Assembly: GCA_001603165.1 (NCBI GenBank)
Contig: LVBN01000048.1
Span: 1-64,000, forward strand
From: Spirochaetales bacterium Spiro_12
Lineage (GTDB): Bacteria > Spirochaetota > Spirochaetia > Treponematales > Rectinemataceae
Direction of reading: 5' to 3'
Length of the DNA stretch: 64,000 nucleotides
This document shows positions 43,910 to 52,307 of this stretch, piece after piece. Position numbers and translations under genes: made by a program. Position 1 is the stretch's first letter. The number at the start of each line of letters is the position of its first letter. The notes beneath the pieces were generated by a model that was given only the letters and a program-made list of their open reading frames with translations, searched no databases and was not told where the DNA came from.

Positions 43910-44890
43910 TTAGAAAAGGCCCTTCATCGCCTCGGCCAGAAGGGTTTTGGATTTCTTAAGATCCGCCGCGGGAGCCGGGAAGTAACCTACCTTCTTTATG
44001 AGATCGTTCACGTAGGTAAGGTAGTAGGTAAGGAAGGCGGCAACCTGGGGCTTGCCCCGTATGATGTTCTTGTCGGAGTAGAGGAAGAGGGGCCTGGCCA
44101 GGGGGTAGGTGCCGGCGTCCACGGTTGCCTGGTTGGGCTCGATACCTTCGATCGATACAGCCTTGAGCTTGCCCTTGTTCTCCGCGGCGTAGGCGTAGCC
44201 GAAGTAACCGATGGCGAACTGGTCGGTGAGAATGCCCTGGACAAGCACGTTGTCATCCTCGGAGAGCTGGAGGTTCCTGGCCGAGAGGATGGGCTTCTTG
44301 TCCTTCTTGAAGACGTGCTCCACAAAGTAGTCGAAGGTTCCCGAATCGGTGCCGGGGGAGAAACGCTTGATCTCCTGCCTGGGCCATTCCTTTCTCACGT
44401 CGGACCAGTACTGGGCGGTGGAGAAGATAGCGCCCAGCTCGGCGATAGTCAGGTTTTTTACAAAGCCGTTGGTTGAGCTGACGACCACGGCCAAGGCGTC
44501 GGTGCCGATGCGGAACTCGATGGGAAGACGGGGAGGATTGAGCTTGGCCGCCGCTTCGATATTGCTCTGCTTGATTTTGGCCGAGGCGTTGGAAATGTCG
44601 GTCTCGCCGGTCTTGGTAAAGCGGTCAAAGCCCGCGCCCGAGCCTATGGAGTCTATGGTGATCTGGCCGCCGAAACCTTCCTTGACGAACTGCTCGGCGA
44701 CAGCCTCCGAGAGAGGATAGACCGTGGACGAGCCTGCGGTTACGATCCGGCCCGTGACTTTCATGGGATTGACCCCGGGCAGGATTCCGTCCGGATCGTC
44801 GGAGACGCTGTCCAGCCAAGAATACTTTGCCTGGGCTCCCAGGGAGAGGGCCGCGAAAAGAACCAGGATGGCACAAAGGGCTTTCTTCAT
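43910..44890 (-). CDS. pstS: Phosphate-binding protein PstS
   Basis: 326 aa periplasmic binding protein. A cleavable signal peptide is seen (MKKALCAILVLFAALSLGAQA, cleavage after AQA). Phosphate-binding segments: AGSSTVYPLSEAVAEQF, SIGSGAGFDRF, DISNASAKI and PGTDSGTFDYFVEHVF. The ATG at 44890 follows AGGAG and opens directly with the signal; a longer frame does not. It is the first gene of the Pst-Pho operon. Confidence 0.96.
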   Translation of the reverse strand: MKKALCAILVLFAALSLGAQAKYSWLDSVSDDPDGILPGVNPMKVTGRIVTAGSSTVYPLSEAVAEQFVKEGFGGQITIDSIGSGAGFDRFTKTGETDISNASAKIKQSNIEAAAKLNPPRLPIEFRIGTDALAVVVSSTNGFVKNLTIAELGAIFSTAQYWSDVRKEWPRQEIKRFSPGTDSGTFDYFVEHVFKKDKKPILSARNLQLSEDDNVLVQGILTDQFAIGYFGYAYAAENKGKLKAVSIEGIEPNQATVDAGTYPLARPLFLYSDKNIIRGKPQVAAFLTYYLTYVNDLIKKVGYFPAPAADLKKSKTLLAEAMKGLF

Positions 44891-44960
44891 CGATTTTCTC
44901 CTTTTAAAGTAGGTTTCGCGGCAAGAATACGAAGGCAATGTGAGCTTTTTATGCGGGGAT

Positions 44961-44977
44961 TGTTAAAATACGGTTAA
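44961..44977 (-). promoter_or_regulatory. Pho-box-like direct repeat upstream of pstS
   Basis: The minus strand reads TTAACC, five bases, TTAACA, an 11-base period as in the TT(A/C)ACA repeats bound by PhoP in Bacillus and PhoB in other bacteria. It lies about 70 bases before the pstS start, a good place for activation by the PhoB encoded in the same operon. Confidence 0.55.
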
Positions 44978-45029
44978 TTTCGTCAGTACGGTACGAAAAA
45001 TGTTTTTTCGGGCCAAGAGGCAGGAGATG

Positions 45030-45067
45030 AAAAAGCCGCCCCGGGGAGTTCTTTCCCCTCGGGCGGC
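45030..45067 (-). terminator. Terminator of the TRAP transporter operon
   Basis: On the minus strand GCCGCCC and GGGCGGC flank an inner GGGG/CCCC stem and are followed by TTTTT. It ends transcription from the TAXI receptor gene before the Pst operon. Confidence 0.85.
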
Positions 45068-45179
45068 CTGGTCATAAGCCATGGTGTTTACGCTATCACG
45101 GTAATTCGACCCAGTCGGCGATCGTTCCCGGCCGGCACGGGGCACACCCCACAGCCCCGGCCCAAAACGGCTGCAGCGT

Positions 45180-46151
45180 TTACTTCAACCAGCCCCGTTC
45201 CACGAAATACTTCCTGGCGCCGGGATGATAGGGAATAAGCATCTGCTCGTCGGGCAGCACAAGGTTAGGCCCAAACTGTTTCAGGAGGGCGGAGACCTTC
45301 TGTACTTCGGAGATATTTTCATACACAGCCTTGGTCATCTTGTAGACCAGATCGGCATCCATATCCGCTCTAGCCATGATGACGTCGGGGGGAGTGCCGA
45401 CGGTGGGGACCGGCGCGGGCTGATGGGGATAGGTGTCGGCGGGGATATTAGCCCTGGTGTAGGTGGAGTTGACCTTCTTAAGGTTGGCGAGAGCTTCGTC
45501 GGTGATGGGGATGAGCTGGACCTTGCCGTCCAAAAGGAGTTCCGTCATACCCGCCGATCCCATGGCCAAGCCGAGGATCGCGCCGTCCACGAGACCGTCC
45601 TGCATCATTTCGATACCCTGGGTGTACTCCACAAAGCTCACTCTCATGTCCTTGTAGGTGAGGCCATAGGCTGCCAGCGTCTCGCGGGCGTCGACTTCAC
45701 CGCCGGAACCTACGGGACCCACCGCGATGCGCTTGCCTTTAAAATCGGCGACGGACTTGATGCCCGAGGATTTGAGGGCCACTACCTGGAAGACATCCAT
45801 GAAGAGTCCTCCGGTGATGGCGCGGATCCAGGGCATCTTCTCGGGGTAGGGAGCGACGCCGTTGGTGGCTCTCCAGGCTTCGAGGGAGCGCACCTGGGCG
45901 ATATCCGCATCCCTGGTCCGCAAGAGGTCGATGTTGTGGGGGCTTCCGCCGGTGGCGATGGCCACGGCCTTGATCCCGGGAATTGCCTTGTTCCAAATGG
46001 CACACATGGCGAGGCCTGTGGGATAGTTGGTACCGCTGACGCCCGCGGTTCCCATGGTCAGATGGGTGATTTTCTGGGCGAAGAGGCCGGAGCCCCCGAG
46101 CGCCAGGGCGATCATGGCGATGAGGATCGTTTTTCTTCCGAACTGTTTCAT
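45180..46151 (-). CDS. TAXI family TRAP transporter solute receptor
   Basis: 323 aa periplasmic binding protein. A signal peptide is visible (KTILIAMIALALGGSGLFAQ). MGTAGVSGTNYPTGLAMCAIWNK is the characteristic TAXI start, followed by VAIATGGSPHNIDLLRTRDADIAQVRS and FKGKRIAVGPVGSGGEVDARETLAAYG. It captures an organic acid or amino acid for the permease encoded 125 bases upstream. It has AAGGAGG before the ATG. Confidence 0.93.
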   Translation of the reverse strand: MKQFGRKTILIAMIALALGGSGLFAQKITHLTMGTAGVSGTNYPTGLAMCAIWNKAIPGIKAVAIATGGSPHNIDLLRTRDADIAQVRSLEAWRATNGVAPYPEKMPWIRAITGGLFMDVFQVVALKSSGIKSVADFKGKRIAVGPVGSGGEVDARETLAAYGLTYKDMRVSFVEYTQGIEMMQDGLVDGAILGLAMGSAGMTELLLDGKVQLIPITDEALANLKKVNSTYTRANIPADTYPHQPAPVPTVGTPPDVIMARADMDADLVYKMTKAVYENISEVQKVSALLKQFGPNLVLPDEQMLIPYHPGARKYFVERGWLK

Positions 46152-46276
46152 TAAAGAAACCTCCTTGTATCTATCGATCTACAATATGTTCGATTCGGAC
46201 CGAACCGGAGTCCGGCCGTTGAATCCTTTACTCGGTTCCCGGCATGTACCGCCATCGGGCGAAGACCGGATTCGCA

Positions 46277-48238
46277 TCAAGCGGCGATCGATTGGCGTTT
46301 CCTTTTCAAGAGCTGAATAGAGAACCAGCCGATAGCCGTCAGGCCTAAGCCGATAAGGTCTGAAGTAACTCCAGGCGTTATGAGCATGAGGGCCGCGACG
46401 ATAAAGACGGGCCTTAGCCATACGGGTAGCTTTATCGTGAGGTATCCCTCCACCCCCACGGAAAGGAGGAAGGTCCCGGCGAGACCGGTAACGGCCGCCC
46501 ACACTATCTGGGTGGCGGAGTCGGCGATGAGGAGCATGGCCGGCGAATAAACGAAGAAGAAAGGTACGATAAAACCGGCCAGGGCAAGCTTGAATGCCGT
46601 CCAGCCCACGGTGCTGGACTTGGCTCCCGCCAAGCCCGCGCCGACGTAGGCGGCCAAGGCTACCGGCGGCGTTATCGTTGAGAGACAGGCATAATAGAAA
46701 ACAAAGAAATGGGCCTGAAATGGTTGCACTCCCATTTTTGTAAGTATTGGGACGGTTATTGAAGCCGCGATGACATAACAGGCGGAGGTGGGCAATCCCA
46801 TGCCCAGGATTATCGCCACGACCATGCAAAGCACCAGGGCGATGATCAACCTGCCCTGGGAAAGCATGACTATGTTGTCCGCGAGAATCGCGCCGATACC
46901 CGTCATTGCCAGAACGGCGATTATGAAGCCTGCGTTGGCCATGGCCACGCCGATGGAGAGGGAACTCCTGGCGGAATTGACCGCCACGTCTTTCGCCGCC
47001 TTGAAGTCGATCCGGGTTTCCTTTCTGACCCAGGACAGGATAACCGTAAAGAGCACGGTATAGAATGCCGCGTAGAGAGGGGTTCGTCCTTCGATCATCA
47101 GATACACCAGGACAATCATGGGGAAGATCATGTGGCCGTAACGGAAGATGGTGCTCTTCACATCGGGGAGGTCTTCCTTGGCCAGTCCTTTAAGGCCCAG
47201 CGAGCGGGCGCGCAAGTCGATCTGGAAAAATACCGATGCGAAGTACAGAAGCGAAGGGATGATCGCCGCCGCCGCGATGCTTATATACTTCATGCCCAGG
47301 AATTCGGCCATGATAAAGGCCGCGGATCCCATGATGGGGGGCATTATCTGTCCGCCTGTGGATGCGGCGGCTTCCACAGCGCCGGCGAAATGAGGCTTGT
47401 AACCTATCCGCTTCATCAAAGGGATCGTAAACGCTCCGGTGGTGGCCACGTTGGACGCCGCGCTGCCGGAGATAGTGCCGATGAGGGCAGAGGCCACCAC
47501 CGCCACCTTGGCCGGACCGCCTGTCATCCTGCCGCCCAGGCCTAGGGCGAGGTCGTTGAAGAGCTTCCCTAAACCGCTCCTCTCCAGCACTGCGGCCAGA
47601 ATAACGAAGATGATGAGGAAAGAGGAGGAAACCTCGATGGGTATGCCGAAGATACCCTGGGCGGTGAGGTACATTTGATAGATAATTCGTTGGATCGTAT
47701 AGCCCCTATGGGACAGGACACCGGGCATTATCCTTCCGAAGTAGGCATAGAGAAGGAAGATTATTCCCAACGCGAGAAGCTGCACGCCCACCGATCGCCG
47801 GCAGGCCTCCAATACCAGAAGGATGAGAATCCCGCCGAAAATGTAGTTATCCAGCGTAGCCACGCCGGCCCTTATCAAGAAGGCGTCTCTTGATATAATT
47901 GTGTAAACCGTGACTATCACTGTGACAATGAATAGGCCGATATCCACAAAGCTGGGTCGATCCTTGGGCGATTTTCTCGTCGCCGGAAAATATAGCCATA
48001 CAAGGCCTAGGATAAAGCCCACGTGGAGCGCGCGATGTTTTATAGCCTCGGGCATGCCGAAACGAGCCGTGTAGAGATGGTAAGAGATAAATACGATTGA
48101 GATTACCGCGATCACTATCTTCCAAAAGGGCTGAAAGTTCCTTCTATACCGGGACTCCACCTCGACTTTCTGTATCAGTTTGTCCACATCGACCGGAGAA
48201 TCGCCCTGAGGAGAAATCTCCTCCCTGTTCTTCTTCAC
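46277..48238 (-). CDS. TRAP transporter permease, fused 4TM/12TM subunits
   Basis: 653 aa integral membrane protein with a long series of hydrophobic segments. Fused-TAXI permease motifs: GVLSHRGYTIQRIIYQMYLTAQGIFGIP, GRMTGGPAKVAVVASALIGTISGSAASNVATTGAFTIPLMKRIGY and GGQIMPPIMGSAAFIMAEF. The start is GTG at 48238 with GAGGTG ahead. It uses a sodium or proton gradient to import the ligand of the TAXI receptor. Its promoter is overlapped by a perfect palindrome. Confidence 0.93.
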   Translation of the reverse strand: MKKNREEISPQGDSPVDVDKLIQKVEVESRYRRNFQPFWKIVIAVISIVFISYHLYTARFGMPEAIKHRALHVGFILGLVWLYFPATRKSPKDRPSFVDIGLFIVTVIVTVYTIISRDAFLIRAGVATLDNYIFGGILILLVLEACRRSVGVQLLALGIIFLLYAYFGRIMPGVLSHRGYTIQRIIYQMYLTAQGIFGIPIEVSSSFLIIFVILAAVLERSGLGKLFNDLALGLGGRMTGGPAKVAVVASALIGTISGSAASNVATTGAFTIPLMKRIGYKPHFAGAVEAAASTGGQIMPPIMGSAAFIMAEFLGMKYISIAAAAIIPSLLYFASVFFQIDLRARSLGLKGLAKEDLPDVKSTIFRYGHMIFPMIVLVYLMIEGRTPLYAAFYTVLFTVILSWVRKETRIDFKAAKDVAVNSARSSLSIGVAMANAGFIIAVLAMTGIGAILADNIVMLSQGRLIIALVLCMVVAIILGMGLPTSACYVIAASITVPILTKMGVQPFQAHFFVFYYACLSTITPPVALAAYVGAGLAGAKSSTVGWTAFKLALAGFIVPFFFVYSPAMLLIADSATQIVWAAVTGLAGTFLLSVGVEGYLTIKLPVWLRPVFIVAALMLITPGVTSDLIGLGLTAIGWFSIQLLKRKRQSIAA

Positions 48239-48331
48239 ACAACACCTCGCTTGGTTATTTCTCTAGAGATGCAGGCCCCGAGGTCTAGGATATAAATCCC
48301 ACCAAGGCAACGCATGCTCGCAATCGCTCCA

Positions 48332-48356
48332 ATTATATCCTATATCATATATGATA
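48332..48356 (-). promoter_or_regulatory. TRAP operon promoter with palindromic operator
   Basis: The minus strand reads TATAAT at 48332-48337 (perfect -10). Six bases upstream of it, 48343-48356 is the perfect 14-bp palindrome TATCATATATGATA, placed between -10 and -35. A bound regulator would block transcription. The neighbouring FCD/GntR protein is the obvious candidate. Confidence 0.6.
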
Positions 48357-48444
48357 AATTATATCATGGGTTTCCATAGCGCGCAAGGGTGCAAATCAAG
48401 GCACTCCGTATCTCGAGGAAACTGGTGGTGGTGAGGAACAAAAA

Positions 48445-49107
48445 TCAAGAATTCCGGATAAAGGCCTTTATCGTTCTCGATTCTCCGTTTTCCAAATGCA
48501 TTTTCACGCTTTCGGCCACCGCATCCGCATTTCGGGACAACAGAGCGTCGACGATGGCCAGGTGCTCAGCCAGGACTTCATCGACAACTTGCTTATGCAT
48601 CTGTACCGAGCCTTCGGGGAAATAGCGAATTCTGATGGACATCTGGTGGACCCTTCGAATGCTATCCCGCAACACGTTGTTGGAAAGGTGGATATAAAGA
48701 GTATCGTGCAGTTTGGTATCTGAAGCCACGTAGCGATCATTATCGAAAGGAGTTACCTTCATATCCTCGATTTCTTTTCTCAAGGCGAAAAGGTCGTTCT
48801 CGGGGATAAGGAGGCAACTTTTCGCGGCAGCGTATGGTTCGAGGAGGAGGCGCATCTCCCAGTTGTTTCTTATATCCTTGGTTTCTATGTCCGTCACCAT
48901 TGCGCCTTTGTTGGGGACAAGAGTGACAAGCCCCTCGGCCTCAAGCCTTACCAAAGCCTCGCGAACAGGCGTGGCGCTTACTCCGAAATCCTCGGCGAGT
49001 TTATCTATGGGAAGCATTGCTCCGGGCATATAGTTGTTCTTCATTATCGATTCTCGCAAAGCTTCATAAATCTGGTCGCGCATAGATAAGGTGACGATCT
49101 TTCGCAT
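48445..49107 (-). CDS. GntR family regulator with FCD ligand domain
   Basis: 220 aa. The N-terminal winged helix (about 10-70) has GAMLPIDKLAEDFGVSATPVREALVRLEAEGLV, the GntR signature. The FCD domain (about 85-215) keeps metal-binding residues in DTKLHDTLY, EHLAIVDAL and VKMHLENG, so it probably senses a carboxylic acid. It lies between the TRAP genes and the divergent ThDP/aminotransferase genes and is likely to control both. Confidence 0.9.
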   Translation of the reverse strand: MRKIVTLSMRDQIYEALRESIMKNNYMPGAMLPIDKLAEDFGVSATPVREALVRLEAEGLVTLVPNKGAMVTDIETKDIRNNWEMRLLLEPYAAAKSCLLIPENDLFALRKEIEDMKVTPFDNDRYVASDTKLHDTLYIHLSNNVLRDSIRRVHQMSIRIRYFPEGSVQMHKQVVDEVLAEHLAIVDALLSRNADAVAESVKMHLENGESRTIKAFIRNS

Positions 49108-49366
49108 TCAGGATGCCTCTATGGTATAGAATATTTTATGTCACAATTACTGTGTTTTGAGTATAATATATCATCGATTCTACTTTGGACACAAGAGAAG
49201 ATACCCCACGGCGCGCCATTCATTCGCAGGATAGTGGAACTTAGCCTGAGGTCATGTACTTTGAATTGGAACGATTCTCCCTTGCCTAGCTATTCTACTT
49301 ATGCTAGTATATATAATATAGGATGTTTAATATATTTTGTCCCGAACGACGGCCAAAGGAAGTAGT
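49108..49366. other. Divergent intergenic region between GntR gene and ThDP enzyme
   Basis: AT-rich control region without a gene. Besides the promoter at 49282-49310 it holds TATAATATATCAT at about 49162-49174, a partial match to the TRAP operator palindrome, close to the GntR start. Confidence 0.45.
49282..49310 (+). promoter_or_regulatory. Candidate promoter of the ThDP enzyme operon
   Basis: TTGCCT, 17 bases, TAGTAT, followed by a TATATAATATA stretch that overlaps the expected transcription start and resembles half of the TRAP palindrome, so regulation by the GntR protein is plausible. Confidence 0.5.
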
Positions 49367-50989
49367 ATGGGTACAGTCTCCGAACAGTTGATCGCAAAGT
49401 TTAAAGAAAGGGGAATGCGTTTCGTATTCGGTGTCCCCAGCGGTTCATGGCTTTATTATATGGAAGCTATGCGTAAGCAGGGCTTAGATTTCGTCCTTGT
49501 GGCCAATGAGGCCAGCGCCGGCTTTATGGCCGATGTCTGCGCCAGATTGACCGGAATTCCCGCAGCCTGTTATGGTACTGTCGGCCCCGGCGCGACCAAC
49601 CTGAGCACCGGCGTGCTCGGAGCCTACCTCGATCGATCGCCGATGATCGCGCTCTCCAGCGAGCCTCCCGAGCATATGTTGGGCCGCACCGTACAGATGG
49701 CCTTCGATCAACAGGCGTTTTTCAGGCCACTCACCAAATGGACGACAAGGCTCTCCGCCAAAAGGCTGGATCAGATAGTCGATCAGGCTTACAGGATCGC
49801 CCTTTCCGAAACTCCCGGCCCGGTCCATATCGGCCTGACCGAGGATATAGGCGGCAGGGAGGCGGTTTCCCCGGGAAGCTCGACCCAAATTCCGGGAAGC
49901 CTTTCAAAGCCGGTCCCCGCTTCAGAAGCCCTGCTTAAACAGCTGGAAAAAAGTTTCAACGCCAGCAGGAAACCCCTGATCGCCGTAGGCCTTTCGGCGG
50001 TTCGCGCCAAGGCGGGTCCGCTCATCGCCGCGATTGCCGAAAAACACCGCATCCCTGTGGTCCTCACACCCATGGCCAAGGGTATCCTATCCGAAGACCA
50101 TCCATGGTACGCCGGCGTCCTCTTCCATGCCCTCAGCGACAGGGTCGCCGAAACCCACAAGCAGGCCGACCTGGTCATAGGCGTGGGTTACGACCCGGTG
50201 GAATTCAACTACGAAGATTGGATGCCCAAAGCGCCGCTGCTCAGCCTGGATACGGTGGAAGCGGATATCGACCGCTCAACCTATTCCGGCGTCTGCGATA
50301 TCGTCGGTGACATAACCACTTCCCTGGGCTACCTTGCGTCCCTGCCGGCAAAATCTACCGAGTGGGACCAGGGGGCTCTCGAGGAGAGAAAGGAAAGGAT
50401 GTTCGCCGATCTCGCCCCACCCGAAGGCAGCTTCGGTCCCAGGGCGGCGCTGGCCATTCTTCGCGAAATCCTGCCCCAGGACGGCATAATGACCTGCGAC
50501 GTGGGCGCCCACACACACCTCATCGGCCAAGCCTGGAGGACCCCGGAACCCGGCTTGCAGATAATGACCAACGGCAATTCCTCCATGGGATTCGGCGTGC
50601 CTTCGGCCATTGCCGCCAAGCTCTGCCGGCCGGACAAGAAAGTAGCCTGTGTCAGCGGAGACGGCGGTTTTCTCATGATGGCAGGTGAGATGGCCCTTGC
50701 CCGTCGAAGAAGGCTGCCGATCGTTTTCGTCATCCTGGCGGACCAGAATCTGGAACTGATCCGGCTCAAGCAGGCCAGGAAAAACTTCGAAAGTTATTCA
50801 ACGGTGCTGTACGAAGACGAATGCCCGACGCCGAATTATATTTTCGGCGTTCCCGTCCTTCGCGCCGATACCGCGGAAGAGTACAGAAAAGCCCTCCTGA
50901 AGGGCTTCGAGACCGATGGGCCGGTGATCGTGGAAGCCCATATCGATCCTTCGGAATATTCCCAGCTCATAATGCGCAAGCATAAATAA
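49367..50989 (+). CDS. Thiamine diphosphate enzyme of the acetolactate synthase family
   Basis: 540 aa. N-terminal ThDP domain with the activating Glu in VANEASAGFMADVCARLTG and GTVGPGATNLSTG; central domain with KPLIAVGLSAVRAKA; C-terminal domain with the ThDP/magnesium motif GDGGFLMMAGEMALA and later ADQN. The enzyme binds ThDP and probably decarboxylates or carboligates a 2-oxo acid. Gene context (TRAP importer, aminotransferase, GntR) argues for a degradative or conversion role rather than branched-chain amino acid synthesis, and no small regulatory subunit follows. The substrate cannot be read from sequence. Confidence 0.85.
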   Translation: MGTVSEQLIAKFKERGMRFVFGVPSGSWLYYMEAMRKQGLDFVLVANEASAGFMADVCARLTGIPAACYGTVGPGATNLSTGVLGAYLDRSPMIALSSEPPEHMLGRTVQMAFDQQAFFRPLTKWTTRLSAKRLDQIVDQAYRIALSETPGPVHIGLTEDIGGREAVSPGSSTQIPGSLSKPVPASEALLKQLEKSFNASRKPLIAVGLSAVRAKAGPLIAAIAEKHRIPVVLTPMAKGILSEDHPWYAGVLFHALSDRVAETHKQADLVIGVGYDPVEFNYEDWMPKAPLLSLDTVEADIDRSTYSGVCDIVGDITTSLGYLASLPAKSTEWDQGALEERKERMFADLAPPEGSFGPRAALAILREILPQDGIMTCDVGAHTHLIGQAWRTPEPGLQIMTNGNSSMGFGVPSAIAAKLCRPDKKVACVSGDGGFLMMAGEMALARRRRLPIVFVILADQNLELIRLKQARKNFESYSTVLYEDECPTPNYIFGVPVLRADTAEEYRKALLKGFETDGPVIVEAHIDPSEYSQLIMRKHK

Positions 50990-50999
50990 GGAGAAACCC

Positions 51000-52223
51000 A
51001 TGCAGAATAACGATAACGCAGCCCCGTTCAATCCCGAATCCCTCATGGCCGAACGGCTGGGGAAGGTTCCGTTTTCCGGAATACGGAAGGTTTTCGACAA
51101 GGTCAAGGAGCTGGAAGCGGCCGGCAGGGATGTGATCCACTGGCAGATAGGCCGGCCCGACTTCGATACCCCCGCCCACATCAAGGAAGCGGCCATCGAG
51201 TCCCTGCGCAAGGGAGAGGTGCACTACGCCCCGAACCTGGGAACGCCCGCCCTGCGCAAGGCCATCGGCAACCGGACCACAATCGACACAGGCGTAAAAG
51301 TAAATGGAGAAACCCAGTCCATCGTCATGGCGGGAGCCAACGAAGGCATCATGGTTTCGATGCTCGCCTTCATCAATCCCGGCGACGAAGTCATCATCGC
51401 CAACCCCAACTGGCACCACTACAAATCCTGCGTTTCCCTGGCCGGCGGAATTCCCGTCGAGGTGGACGCCAAGGAATCCAACGGTTTTGTCCTCGACCCT
51501 AAGGACGTGGAAGCGAAAATCGGCCCCCGCACCAAGATGCTCTGCATAACTTCGCCGGGGAACCCCACCGGAGCGGTTCAAAGCGCCGAAAGCCTGCGGG
51601 AGCTGGCCGATATCGCCAAACGTCACAACCTTCTCGTCCTTTCGGACGAAATCTACGCCAGGATTTACTACGGCAAAACTCCCGTCTCGCCGAGCATCTA
51701 TTCCGTCCCCGGAATGGCCGAGCGGACGATCATCATCAACGGTTTCTCGAAAACCTACTCCATGGACGGATGGCGACTCGGCTGGACCGTGGCTTCCGAA
51801 CAGCTTACCCGGGCGCTTTTAAAGGTAAGGCAATATACCACCGTTTGCGTAAACACATTTATCCAAGCCGGCGCCGCCCTCGCCCTGAGTGCCGACCAAG
51901 CCTGCGTCGACGAAATGCTGGGGCAGTTCGCCGCCCGAAGGCGGATATTGCTCGAAGGATTCAAAGCTATCCCCGGGCTCAAAATCGCCGAGCCTCTGGG
52001 CGCTTTTTATCTTTTTCCCAACATAAGCGCATTCTCTCCAAACTCGTCCGAGCTGGCGGACTACCTGCTTTCCGAGCATGGCATAGCCACGGTGGCGGGA
52101 AGCGTCTTCGGATCGGCCGGCGAAGGTCATATACGCATAGCCTACTCCTGCTCCACCGACGAGTGCGCCCGGGGCGTGGACAGGCTCGCCGAAGCCCTGG
52201 CGGCCTTCAAGGCGCGCGGCTAG
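51000..52223 (+). CDS. Pyridoxal-phosphate aminotransferase, class I/II
   Basis: 407 aa. Fold type I aminotransferase with the PLP-binding lysine in NGFSKTYSMDGWRLGW, the ring-stacking region GANEGIMVSML, CITSPGNPTGAV and the C-terminal Arg region HIRIAYSCS. It resembles the aspartate/aromatic aminotransferase branch. It follows the ThDP enzyme by 10 bases with its own AAGGAG, so the two form an operon in which transamination to a 2-oxo acid could precede ThDP-dependent conversion. Confidence 0.9.
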   Translation: MQNNDNAAPFNPESLMAERLGKVPFSGIRKVFDKVKELEAAGRDVIHWQIGRPDFDTPAHIKEAAIESLRKGEVHYAPNLGTPALRKAIGNRTTIDTGVKVNGETQSIVMAGANEGIMVSMLAFINPGDEVIIANPNWHHYKSCVSLAGGIPVEVDAKESNGFVLDPKDVEAKIGPRTKMLCITSPGNPTGAVQSAESLRELADIAKRHNLLVLSDEIYARIYYGKTPVSPSIYSVPGMAERTIIINGFSKTYSMDGWRLGWTVASEQLTRALLKVRQYTTVCVNTFIQAGAALALSADQACVDEMLGQFAARRRILLEGFKAIPGLKIAEPLGAFYLFPNISAFSPNSSELADYLLSEHGIATVAGSVFGSAGEGHIRIAYSCSTDECARGVDRLAEALAAFKARG

Positions 52224-52307
52224 ACCCCAAGGCTTTTTGTGCCACAAATTGACAACCCAGGGGAAGCTATCTATAGTTAAAGGATACTTTTTCCCCTTGG
52301 AGCGAGG

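Noticed and set aside
44963-45145. 60-codon minus-strand frame between the TAXI receptor gene and pstS
   Set aside because: It runs through the TRAP terminator and the Pho-box region, so it is not a gene.
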